NCBI GenBank assembly: GCA_023678885.1
Contig: CM042982.1
Location: 6,758,001-6,822,000, forward strand
DNA: 64,000 nucleotides
Reading direction: 5' to 3'
Source: Pogostemon cablin
Lineage: Eukaryota; Streptophyta; Magnoliopsida; Lamiales; Lamiaceae
Shown: piece after piece, positions 22,701-33,778 of the stretch
Numbering within the stretch: position 1 is the stretch's first letter
Layout: every line of letters starts with the position of its first letter
The notes under the pieces: generated by a model
Databases searched by the model: none
The model's input: the letters and a program-made list of their open reading frames with translations, nothing else
What the model was told of the DNA's origin: nothing
Translations under genes and position numbers: made by a program

Positions 22701-23560
22701 TTTGCTTTTGTTGATTATTTTTCCTTCCAAACTGCGTTTAAAATGTCATATCAACATGACGTGAAACTTATAAGAATGACGTCAATACAAGTACAAGTAC
22801 AACTGTCCATTTCTTGGGTCTCCATTAGATAAATAACACTTTTTAAGAAAAGCTTTATTTAGTACACCCCAAAAATAGGCAATGGTAGAGTGGAAAATTT
22901 TCAGTTATATCTAAGATAGCTTAAGTAAAACTTATTTAATACTTGTCCATTTGTAGTAAATTAAGTTACTCTATGAATTTGTTGACTCTACATACATGCA
23001 TGAGATAGACTTATTTAATTTACAAAGTGACCCATTTCATGTCAGCCCCTTATCCTTCGTACAGAATTCCTTGTTATCAACTGGTAGTAGAGAAAAAAAA
23101 TTATGTATCTTTTTCTCTTAATACTGTAGGTGATATTATTTGCTGCACACACAACATGAAACTAGATTCATCATACTGCCGGTGTAAAAGGTATGTTCTT
23201 TTCTTTTAGTTTATTTTGAATTTTCAAAGTTTGTGCTTTAGAAGCTTTTGTGTGTGTGTTCTATTGGCATTTATGTTTATAATAATATCAATAAAAATAG
23301 AAACATTTCGCACAGTGTGTTACATTTAGCCTAATTAGTTTGCTTAACAAGAATGACAAAAAAAAAACCTTCACTATCTCCATTATGTCAATCAGAAAAT
23401 GCTAGCAAAAAAAATACGCTTGCTTAAAAGACCGAAGGTTAGCAAAGAATGCCCGCCGAAAAATTCTGCATGAAAGCCAACCTGAAACCATATCTAAGAT
23501 GTCACTTGTAAATAATGATCCCTTACTATGTTATCCTAAAACCCCAGCTCTGCTACCCAA
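19784..23560 (+). other. 5' segment of the Helitron, no identified gene
   Basis: Open frames at 19858-20396 overlap in all three frames, with a CT-rich leader-like composition and a GGTGAG donor-like site near 20270; this may be a noncoding 5' leader with introns or an unidentified captured gene. A 55-bp block around TTAATCATGCCTATGTGATG is repeated in tandem at 20506-20590. No protein family was recognised. Confidence 0.4.
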
Positions 23561-23570
23561 CATACCCAAC

Positions 23571-26500
23571 TGTAAATTTTGCAATGCAAAACGTATTTAC
23601 ATGGAGTCGCCAACCTTCTGCTGTTCAGCAGGGGTACAAAATTATTGCAAACTGAAATGCCTCTAGAATTGGTTCACCTTTACCTTGGTACCACTGAACT
23701 TGCTAAAGAATTTTGTACATATATCCGTAGTTATAATAACATGTTTGCCTTTACGTCATTAGGTGTGCATTCTGATAAATCTTTAGCTAAAAGAAATGCT
23801 GGGATTTACACATTCCGAGTGCAAGGACAACTTTATCATTTCCTTGACGCATTGATACCATCAAACAATATAAAACCCAAAAATCTACAACTGTATTTCT
23901 TTGATACGGAGCATGAAATTTTGAATCGCATGTCGATCAGCTCAAAATTTAGAGAAAATCCTGTGGAAAGATTGGTGCAAATTTTACATGTAAACCCCTA
24001 CGCAAATTTCTTCCGCAGCCTTAACAACGTCCCTGACTTGAATGAATATAGAATTGCTTTGAAAACTGACCCTCTAGCTGACCAGAACACTTTTAATAAA
24101 ACTTCTACATCTCAAGTTGCTGCAATATGGCTTGAAACAAATAATGACGCCCAATGTACTAGCCCTCACATTCAGGTCTACCCAAATACCACTCATTCAC
24201 AAATTATTAAGCAGTATTTCGGGTGCTATGACCCTATGTAGTACCCTTTAATATTTCCCAATGGAGAACCTGGTTGGCACCGTGGCATTAAAAAATAAAC
24301 CGACGACAAAAAAATATTGCCTCTAGCCTAACGTGTGATGGAGAATATGACCATAATATCCACAACTGTGTAGACGCAACTGAATTTCTGCTGGCGGAAA
24401 ACCTAGGTACTTTAAAAAATTTAATTGTATTGTCTTTTTCAAAGTTTAAGATTTATGTTATTTTATTAAATGTAAATTGCTTTCTGCATAGGTGCTTAAA
24501 AGAAGAGCTGCGACAGGACAACAGTATCCTGTCGCGAATACTACTCTTATAAGCTACAAATGAGAGAAAATGACACGTCATTTTTATTTAATACTGGTAG
24601 ACTTCTACAACAATATGTCGTAGATATTACATTAAAATCGAAACATCACGATTAGATTTCTTCAGAAGTACAGAGATACAAAAACGCTTGAGAAAGGACA
24701 TTTATCGTGGTTTATTAGACGACATTGAACAAGGATATAAAACAGGTTCTGATATTGGTTTGCACACATTACTACCTGCATCATTCATTGGTGGGCCTAG
24801 AGATATGCGAAAAAAATACATGGATGCTATAGCTTTAGTCCAGCGCTACGGTAAACCAGATATTTTTATGACAATAACCTCAAAACCCAAATTGGCCTGA
24901 GATAAAAGAATTATTCATACCTTCTGATGAAGTACAAAATAGACCAGATTTAGTGGCTAGAATATTTCATGCTAAACTCCAAGTCTTGAAAAAGAATTAT
25001 TTGAAAAAAAATATATTTGGCAAGGTTGTGGCATACATTTACGTCATAGAGTTTCAAAAAAGAGGTCTACCTCATGCTCACTTTTTACTTATCTTAATCC
25101 AGTCATCAAAATTGTATGCTCCAGAAGCGTTTGATAGAATTGTCTCTGTAGAACTTCCGATCCATCTACTGAATCACACTTGTTCTCTTTAGTAAAAAAA
25201 CATATGATGCATGGGCCTTGTGGTTCACTTAACCCAACATGTTCATGTGTGAGAAAAGGTTTTTGCAAGTTTAGATACCCTAAAGAATTCTCAGAAAACA
25301 CAAAAATTGAAACAAACTCACACCCCATATATCGACGTTCTAATAACAAACGCACTGTAACTATTAGAGGTTCACAACTTGATAACAGATGGGTTGTACC
25401 TTATAGTCCATATCTTTTGGAAACATTTAATTGTCATATTAATATTGAAATTTGTTCAACCATTCAAGCTATAAAATACATGTACAAATACATTTATAAA
25501 GGCCACGATAAAATTGCTTACACATTATTTGCAAATAATGATGAACCTGTGGTTGACGAAATAAAAGATTTCCAAAATGCAAGATGGATTTCTCCTCCTG
25601 AAGCAATCTGGCGAATTTTTAAATTTGAACTCAGCCACATCTACCCTCCAGTTATATGCTTGCCAATTCACCTAGAGAATGAACATACAATCAGTTTTTC
25701 TGCTGATCAGCCTTTAACAAGCATTGCTGACAACCCTAAAACTAAAAAAACTATGTTAACACATTCTTCTATATGAATGAACATGATGAATATGCCAAAA
25801 GTCTTAATTGCTTATACATTGAGTTTCCACAATACTTTACATGGCATAATGACCTGAAAGAATGGAAACCTCGCGTTAGAGGCCAAGTAGTTGCTAGAAT
25901 TGTCAGCCATCTCAAGGTGAACCATTCTATTTGAAATCCTTATTGATGCATGTTAAAAAACCGCCCTCATATACGTACTTGAGAACAATCGAAGGAGAAA
26001 CGTACTCCACATACAGAGAGACATCACAAATATTAGTATTAATACAAAATAACAACACTGCTGAAATGTGTATTCAAGAAGCTACTGCATATATGATGCC
26101 TTATGCTTTACAATAATTGTTTGCCACTGTCTTGGATCACTGTAATCCGAAGAATCCAAAACAATTATGGTTAAAATTTGAAGATTTTTTGTCTGAAGAT
26201 TTTAAATAGTATAGTGCCCTTACTTGTAACATGATCAAACAAAAAGTCTTATATGCTCTTGATTACAACCTTTATTCAATGGGAAAAAAATTAAAAGACT
26301 TTTTCACTATAGATAACGAGCTACCCGAAAATTTTCATGATAAGTTGACAAAGGAACTACAGGCTGAACATGAAGTGCATATACCAAAAGACGATATTTT
26401 AGCAGTTGAAAAATTAAACGAAGAACAAAATATTGCATATGATCGAATTCTATATCATGTTAATAATAATTTGTCAAATGTGTTTTTTATTGATTACCCT

Positions 26501-27796
26501 GGAGGTACTGGAAAAACTTTTCTTTACAAAGCGCTACTTGCCACAGTAAAATCGGAAGGGCATATTGCACTTGCTACAGCTACTTCAGGAGTAGCAGCAT
26601 CTCTACTCCCAGGAGGGAGAACTTCCCACTCAAGGTTCAAACTACCGCTAAATGAAAAGGACATCAAATCATGTAACATTAGTAAACAAAACACATTATC
26701 CCATTTGATTAGAGTTGCAAAATTAATTATTTGGGATGAAGCTACGATGGCAAAACGCAGTATCATTGAAAATTTTGACGAGATGTTAAGAGATATAATG
26801 AATTCACACATAAAATTTGGTGGTAAAATTATTGTCTTTGGAGGAGACTTTCGATAAACACTACCAATTGTTACTCAAGGTTCTAAGGATGATATTATTG
26901 CCACCTCCATTGTCATGTCCCCTTTATGGAATCAATTTGAGAAATTCAAACTTCAGAAAAATATGTGAGCGCTGCTTGATCCCACATTTTCTTCTTATTT
27001 ACTAAGAGTTGGTGATGGAATTGAATAAAAAAATGAGAAAGATGAAATTGAAATACCAGCATCGATTAACATTCCTTACATTGATGAATCTGTATCACTA
27101 GATGTATTGATTAACATGGTATTTCCAAACATTACTAATGACAATTTGGATTTTTCATTATTCGTTAGAAGAGCCATACTTACTACAAGAAATGAGTTCG
27201 TTCATGAAATAAATGATGTGTTACTTAATAGATTCCCCGGAGAAGAAACTACATACTTTAGTTGTGACGAAAGCACATGCTCCTATGTTACACCTCATCA
27301 ATAAGAGTTGTTTCACTCTTTAACTCCTTCAGGTCTTCCTCCTCACAAATTAACCCTTAAAATTAATGCACCAATCATGTTACTACGAAATATCAATCCA
27401 ATATAAGGACTTTGTAATGGAACACGACTTCTTTGCAAAGGGTTTGATAAAAATATCATCTACGCTGAAATTTCAGTAGGCACACATGCAGAAAAACCTG
27501 TATTTATTCCACGAATAACATTAGAGGCCCCAAATGATATCTTCTCCTCTATATCATTCAAAAGAAAGCAATTCCCAGTGCGATTATGTTTTGCAATGAC
27601 AATTAATAAAGCACAAGGCCAAACTTTAGACTATGTTGGTGTTTATTTGAAAGAACCCGTATTTTCACATGGACAACTTTACGTTGCACTATCGAGAGCT
27701 CAAACTGCAAATCAAATTAAAGTTCTTGTAAGACCATCTACACCATTAGTGCAAACAACCAACTACACAAAAAAATTATTTACCATGAAATTTTAA
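23571..27796 (+). pseudogene. Helitron Rep/helicase (RepHel) pseudogene
   Basis: N-terminal zinc-like CKFCNAKRIYMESPTFCC (from 23571) is followed by a frameshift and the Helitron_like_N region to 24241. GLPHAHFLLIL (near 25065-25095) is the HUH nuclease motif, MHGPCGSLNPTCSCVRKGFC a conserved Cys-rich block, and IKYMYKYIYKGHD (near 25475) carries the paired tyrosines. The PIF1-like helicase follows from 26231: GGTGKTFL Walker A, IIWDEATM Walker B, VFGGDFR, and MTINKAQGQTL with YVALSRA at 27590-27690. The complete protein would replicate and move the element by rolling circle. Stops and frameshifts near 24241, 24900, 25776, 26116 and 26857 break it. A gap near 24410-24491 looks like an intron (TAG/GTACTT ... 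TGCATAG). Confidence 0.92.
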
Positions 27797-28599
27797 GAGC
27801 TGCAGACGCCGCTTAAACATTTGAAAAGGTATTAAGAAAAAAAATTCAACATTGCTTTATTTCACTTTTTAACTGCTTAGATTTTTATGCACCCAATTTA
27901 CATCTATGCATGATTACAGTATTCATATTGCAGCAGGTAGAATAATGTTTTGCAAATCCAATTCTTATGTTAAAATAACATGTATGCATGCATTCACCAT
28001 TTCGTTTTGGGATTTTAATTGTAACCAGGAATTAGATGGATTTTTGCAATGATTATGGAGCAACGAGTTAACATTTTCATCCTGAGAATTCCCTATGTAG
28101 GAAAAAAAAAGCTCCTTTGCATTTTTTTTTCACATTTAAAAAACTTCATCAACGGATGTGTGCAGTTAGTCTTCCCAGTAGATGTAAAAGGCACCTATTC
28201 TTCTGTAGTAGGCCCGCAAAACTCTATACTAATGCTTCCTAATGTGATGACCTTTGACATACTATTGGTTCTTTTTAAATATGTATACAATTTGACATCT
28301 TCTAACTAGAATTATGAAAGCCAAGTAGAAATAGAGAACTTTTTGTTAACAACATGCTGCCTGGTAGTTCATTCTCCCCAGGTTTGTGCTTTTCTGAATT
28401 TCACGTACTACGCAATTACTCCAACTTATACAGCTGCGCTTGTCTGTTTTTCTGCAAATTCTGCCTAGCCTTTATCTTCAATCTTTAACTTTTAGAATTC
28501 AATATTCCACTCTTCAAGTTTACAGTAGATTCTCTCTAGCATTAAAACTATATTTTCACATATTTAGCATCATTTAAATATGTTATATTTGTGTTGCAG

Positions 28600-28966
28600 C
28601 CATCACTTTAAACATTCTGTGAAATTGGTGTCCATGGCTACAGTTATCTTTCAAGACAAGATTGATTATACAAAACATGGTAACCAGGTATACATCCACC
28701 TATGGTTACTCTTCTTATTGTCCTGAAGCCTTTTGGAAAAGGTAAGGGGGAGTTGAGGAATCCATCTTCCAAATTTGTTTTACCTCTGTAGAATTATGGA
28801 AAATCTTGCTACTAATAGATGGATTGTTTATGTTTAATATAATTACTAATTTGCTGCAATTGTGTTTCTCCCACCTCAGATTGATTTAGAGAATATTTAC
28901 TCTGATTGTTGGCCCGTGACTTTATTCAAAAAGGCTTCAACCAGCATGTACAATTCACTTAGCTTA
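28600..28966 (+). pseudogene. Two exon-like segments upstream of the captured UAH exons
   Basis: Segment 28600-28687 (acceptor GTGTTGCAG, donor CAG/GTATAC) encodes HHFKHSVKLVSMATVIFQDK and more. Segment 28880-28966 (acceptor CCACCTCAG, donor TTA/GTAAGT) encodes IDLENIYSDCWPVTLFKKAS and more. Both are open throughout and join in phase with the UAH exon at 29302, so they are probably N-terminal exons of the same transcript, original or acquired. I cannot match them securely to UAH. Confidence 0.5.
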
Positions 28967-29301
28967 GTAAGTATTCAGTTCAGTTTAATTATACGGCAAA
29001 CTCAGCATATACATATTCCCACCCAATTTAATCTTTCTTATTATAAAAATGAAATCTGAAGTATGGATATGATGATATTTATTGTGAAATACCTTAGTTA
29101 TGACTTCTTGTGGTGTCAGCTATTGAATTTCAAACATTAATCATTCAATTAGTAACTACCTACAGTATTGAGTTGATATTATTGGATTTATGATCATTGA
29201 CAAACTATTGGATATTTTGCAAATCTTTTAAAAAATTCAATAAGGCTTGAGTTGATTACATGACATCTGTGTGTGTGTGTTTTTTTTTTTACATTGTTCA
29301 G

Positions 29302-30217
29302 CTATCAATGTTTTCTACTACACCCATACCTTCAGTTACAAGGGTTCTTTACAGTGAAAAAGATGTTCTAACGAAAGAGTAATGTCTGGACTTAATTCAT
29401 TTATACTGACGATTTATGTATCGTGCATTAAATTATTCGTTGATGAATTGTGTAGCTTATAAGACTAAATTTATCTTACTATATTAAACTCAAATACATA
29501 AAAAAACATAATGAGCCTTTCTGGTGTATCAATCAAAGAGGATGTTATAAATATCATTTTGGGTAGTTGGTGAACTGCAAACTAGGTTTCATCTTTATAT
29601 TGATACAGTATTTCTCCTTGTTTTCTATTCTAATTTAACTTTATGCAGGGTTGACTATGAACCTGAGCTAGCTCCAATTTCTACAAGTTCTCAAATATAC
29701 GCTATACCATACTCTTGGAATATGAAAGTGTACTTGGCGCCTTAGGTGCTACCAAAACCATTAATACACTCAACTGGTATGCCTATTGTGTCATTCATAT
29801 GTGGATTTATAGAAATACTTCTGTTTTCTGCTTTTTTTTTTCTTTGTGGCTTCTTTACAAACTTTAAAGATTGTGCACACCCTAATCTATTCAATAACAA
29901 TTATTTTAGGAATGTAAGGCTTTAAGCCTGAGAAATTTCCAGAGGTGATCATGTTTACTTCCTAAGAAACAAGAAGATTCAGAATTAGCTGTTTGGGAAA
30001 GGTAAAGCCCTCATATCATCAACCTTGTTTCCATTGTTTTTTCAGTTCTTTCACTCTATATTTCACAACCGATACATACATTGTAATTTCATTTGAACTT
30101 CACAGGTACTTGTTAGCCGAATGTCGAGAACTGTTTGAAAATCTTAGCACAACAAAGGCCATGCTGGAGCTTAATGAAGCAATCTTGGCATTGTCATTAT
30201 CTGCTGAAAGTGGTTAA
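29302..30217 (+). pseudogene. UAH: Captured ureidoglycolate amidohydrolase (UAH) fragment
   Basis: Exon-like blocks at 29302-29378, 29649-29776, 29910-30001 and 30106-30217 have acceptor/donor sites. They encode STTPIPSVTRVLYSEKDVL; EPELAPISTSSQIYAIPYSW then, after a frameshift, YESVLGALGATKTIN; FKPEKFPEVIMFTS, a stop, then RRFRISCLG; and YLLAECRELFENLSTTK. In order these match the N-terminal catalytic region of plant UAH (M20-type metal-dependent amidase that releases ammonia from ureidoglycolate in purine breakdown in the ER). The exon expected between the first two blocks is missing, and the C-terminal half is absent. Lying between helicase gene and Helitron 3' end, it is best read as host gene capture. 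Non-functional. Confidence 0.82.
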
Positions 30218-30838
30218 TAAAAAACACAACAATTGCAAAACAGCAAGGTGAACCCTTGGGGAAAAAAAGACCTATTCTCAACCACAAGATGCTAACAAGT
30301 ATTTCCCAACACTTCTATACAAAGTAGAAATGCCTCTGTTATAGAATTGAGATTCTAAAGTTGGAGTTGCTGGGGATTTATCGTTTAAATTCTAGATAGC
30401 AATATATCGTAGGACATTTGACTATTCCCAGCAGATGAATTGCAACTTGCTATTCATCAAACTGAAAAATAGAACTATATTAATTCTTTTATAATACTTT
30501 TATGATTGGTTTGTGGGAATGTATTCAGTTAAAAGTCATTTTGTCGTAACTAAAAAAATTCAATGCTGGTATTCAGTACCTGGAAAAGGTCAGCACACCT
30601 TTCATTACTTATGAAATTTAATTATAGAGTTAAAATGATTTCATTCTACATGCGCATTTAGCGTTCGTAACTATTTTATATGATGCGAATATGTACTCCT
30701 CTAAATACAAGTGTATAACATGCATGACTATAAATATTTAACATGTAAAAATATTAGACAAAAAAATGATAATGTAACCATAAATGTCAATGAAAAACAT
30801 AATACGGGCTAGCACCTCATAGGTAGGTGCAGCATTCC

Positions 30839-30841
<3 letters not shown>

Positions 30842-30901
<60 letters not shown>
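30842..30901. repeat. (TG)n(TA)n microsatellite
   Basis: A compound dinucleotide run, (GT) then (AT), starts at the Helitron's 3' boundary. The reverse-strand open frame over it is an artefact of the repeat. Confidence 0.95.
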
Positions 30902-30902
<1 letters not shown>

Positions 30903-31184
30903 CCCATTCTCTCCTTTCCAATGATTTGGAGCACTATTTTTTGGCATTCCATTTTCTCCAAACATCCCTCCTTCATCCTACATTCAAGGGGAAAATATTA
31001 AATAATTAAGTCATTCCATTTTTATGAAACAATAGTATAATAATAATTAAATAAATATTAATTACCTTAAGCCATTTTAGTACTGTGCTAGTGTAACCAA
31101 TGCATTAACGGCATAAATATTAATGACCTTAAGTCATTTTGGTGGAATTAGCGGGAAAACAATTCAAAATATTTTTAAGAAGTA

Positions 31185-31455
31185 TTCCCTTCGTCCCACA
31201 ACAAGGAGTGCATTTTACTATTTTCGTCCGTTCCAATACAAGAGGTGCATTTCCCTTTTTAATAAAAGGGACCCACACAAATTAACTTTTTCTCTCTCCA
31301 TAACCTCACACTTCACACTAATACACCTACCAACTATACATTAAAATATTATTTTTCTTACCTCAACTACCCCCAACTATTTATTAAATATTATATCCCT
31401 TATTCTACGTGCAAAAAAGTTCCGCCACTCAAAAAAGTTCTGGTGACGGAGGGAG
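31185..31455. mobile_element. Stowaway-like MITE
   Basis: Left end TTCCCTTCGTCCCACAACAA after TA; right end GTGACGGAGGGAG. Inverted ends are imperfect and the right-hand TA has mutated to TT. No ORF. Confidence 0.78.
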
Positions 31456-31738
31456 TTTTTTTAAAATCCTGGGCCATTTTGATGGGCCTCATGTCCACTT
31501 GCCTGATCTTAATTTGGTTCAGGTAATTAAATCTCATGGCAGATGGGCCGATTATTAATATTATTTTCTGGGCTTTAGAGTGCCCACCTAGCCTGTTCTT
31601 TTGGGAAATGAATTGATCTTTTGTGGGCTGTGTATTTAAAATTATTACCTTTGCAAACATAAGTCACATAATCAGTCTTTGATCCAACTTACCGTTTTAA
31701 TTCCACAAATTTAATTTTTTTTATGCTTAGAAGTGAAA

Positions 31739-31790
31739 ACTACGCAAAGTGCACCTAATTGATAAGGTGCTAGCCCGAGCAGTTAAGTTT
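31739..31790 (-). repeat. Second, inverted Helitron 3'-end-like hairpin
   Basis: On the minus strand CGGGCTAGCACCTTATCAAT leads into AGGTGC, a hairpin matching the 3' end of the large Helitron (CGGGCTAGCACCTCATAGGT), then ends GTAG before T instead of CTAG. It would belong to a related element pointing the other way; its 5' end is not resolved. Confidence 0.55.
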
Positions 31791-32020
31791 CGTTCTGCAA
31801 ATGCAAAATTAAGTAACGATTTCATGTTAGTATAGTGACTATGTACATTAGATATGACAAAAAATAAATATTTAAAATAATTCCTGTGCTAAAATTCTGT
31901 CCACTTACTATGAGCCTATGAGCTAGTAATAGAGTTTGGCATATACAGTAGCACGTCAGCGTCCGGACAACCCTCTACATGCTCGGTGGTTTGAGTTGTA
32001 ATACGGGTTTAAAATCGGGT

Positions 32021-32287
32021 ACTTATTTATAAAATATCCAAAAGTTTGGACTAATTCGAAATTGACGAAAATGTTGGCTTTTTATACAATTGACTTTTTG
32101 ATAGGTGGAAGGCTGAAATGACGTCGTTTTGTACACGTGAAAAGCGACGTGGAAGATAGATGGACCCGTTAGCATCGGGCAGGCCCCCAACTGCCCGGTG
32201 ACTTGATTTGCAAAACTGGTTAAAAGTATAGAACTTATTTGTAAATATTGCAAATTTTGGACTTATCCGCAATTAGCGAAAAAGTTG
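32021..32287 (+). repeat. Pair of about 58-bp direct repeats flanking 150 bp
   Basis: ACTTATTTATAAAATATCCA and following bases (32021-32078) recur in the same orientation at about 32230-32287 (ACTTATTTGTAAATATTGCA ...), including the TTTGGACT and ATTxxCGAAAA blocks. The enclosed segment is GC-richer and contains GACGTCGTTTTG. Confidence 0.6.
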
Positions 32288-32394
32288 AGACTTTAGCTCG
32301 ATTATCCCTTAAACTAATAATATATTTTTTAATTTTTAATTTTATTTAATTAAATAAACTGCCCATTTTGTTTTCATATTTATGTTTAATTTTA

Positions 32395-32583
32395 GGATCA
32401 TTATGGGGTGCACCTGTGCACGGTGCACCCCCAAATTTATAGCTAAATAGATAGTGGGGTTTTTTATTTAACAAATAATAATTATTTTATGTTATTTAAT
32501 GGTGGAGATTGACTTAAAAACTAATCTAATGGTTAAATTGTTCAGTGCACCGATACACCTGGTGCACCCTAGTCGGACTCTTA
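32395..32583. repeat. MITE-like repeat, GGTGCACC family, copy 1
   Basis: The ends GGGGTGCACCTGTGCAC and CACCTGGTGCACCCTAGTCGG are imperfect inverted repeats, and the whole segment aligns with 33580-33778. Non-coding. Confidence 0.7.
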
Positions 32584-32925
32584 ATTTTAATACAAAATTA
32601 ATATATTAGTCCTAAAAAAATGTCATTTTAAACCAATTCAAGAAAATTCAGTTCGATTATGATTTTTTTTATTATTAAAAATTTTAGGTAGAAATTTGGG
32701 AGAAGAAACTAAAAGTAAAAATGAAAAAGAAAAAAATATTAGGGGAAAAAAGCTTGGGTTGGGTGCGTTGTTTTAAGGATTATGGGTCGGGCTGAATTGT
32801 AGGCCTACTGCATAATCCTTTATCTTGTTGTTGACGTTATGCTATTTGAGTTTATTTACTCATTTAAAAATAATAAATTTATTAATTAATTAAGCCCCTT
32901 AAAAAAAGTACACTATTATCTTAGG

Positions 32926-33178
32926 AGGGACTCTCTTGTGAGACGAGTCAACTCATCACTAAAGGTATGCTTATTGTGTAGATAAAATATGTTTATTTGT
33001 AGTTAAAATATGTCAATAATAAATCGTATTATAACATGCTAAAATAATATTTTAATACTTAATTCAGTCTATTTTAGAAAACATACTTTAACACTATTAA
33101 ATATATTTTATCTAAATAATAAATATACTTTAACATGACCGTCTCATGAAATTAACTTCTCATAAGAGAATTTGTCTT
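32926..33178. repeat. MITE-like repeat, GTGAGACG family, copy 1
   Basis: CTCTCTTGTGAGACGAGTCA at the left, and ATGAGACGGTC / TTATGAGAAG read on the minus strand at the right, are inverted. The interior has repeated AAAATATGTTTATT / AAACATACTTTA motifs shared with the copies near 38120 and 39577. Confidence 0.7.
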
Positions 33179-33579
33179 ATCTTAGACACTTAAAAATTCA
33201 ATTATGGTATTAAAAAAATAAAAATGATAATAATTTGCGTGCGATCAGGTTGACTCACCCCATTTTCCATACCTTTACATATTGAATGAATGTTATGTAT
33301 TTCTAGTATAAAAATTTATATCTTGAATTTTACTTTGTTATATCTAGTATTAATTAGACAAATAATATTAGAGAATGTTTGATTTGAGTTTAAATTGATT
33401 TAATGAATAAGTGAATATTATAATTTTATGTTAATTTTGAATTTTGGTAGGATAAATTTAAATATTACAACATAAATAAAATATAGGGAAAGAAAAATAA
33501 AATTAATTGAAGAGAACAGTTTATAGCAGTGATAAGATAGGGGTTAATAAAGTGTGTAAGTTTGTATAGGAAAAGTTTA

Positions 33580-33778
33580 AGGTTATTCTGGGATGCACCT
33601 GGTGCACCGGTGCACCCATGATTTATAGGCTAAAATGTGGAGGCAATGAGTAGTTTTTTATTTTTAATTTTTAATTATTTAATTTAGTTAATGGTAGAGA
33701 TTATATTAAAGATTGATTTAACGGTTGAGATCGTTCAGGAGTACCGGTGCATCAGGTGCACCCTAGTCGGATTCAAAA
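33580..33778. repeat. MITE-like repeat, GGTGCACC family, copy 2
   Basis: Same ends and interior order as 32395-32583 (GATGCACCTGGTGCACCGG ... CATCAGGTGCACCCTAGTCG), same orientation, about 1.2 kb apart. Confidence 0.7.

Larger units (their letters stand above)
19783..30841 (+). mobile_element. Helitron (about 11.1 kb), decayed autonomous type, with captured gene
   Basis: The proposed 5' end TCTATACCATATATATATAA follows A (19782). The 3' end is a hairpin GCACCT-CATAGGT-AGGTGC (30812-30830), then a short spacer and terminal CTAG (30838-30841), followed by T. TC start, hairpin plus CTRR end and A/T insertion site are the Helitron signature. Inside lie a Rep/helicase gene with HUH, two-tyrosine and PIF1-helicase motifs, and a fragment of UAH. 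Many stop codons show the element is old. The 3' end is well supported, the 5' end less so. Confidence 0.75.

Noticed and set aside
23579..23660. Start of the 220-codon frame at 23579 as the true Rep N-terminus
   Set aside because: Conserved Helitron Cys motifs are read in another frame here; the first roughly 27 codons of this frame are a shadow created by a frameshift.
30738..30965. 75-codon minus-strand frame near 30.8 kb
   Set aside because: Most of it translates a (TA)n/(TG)n microsatellite.
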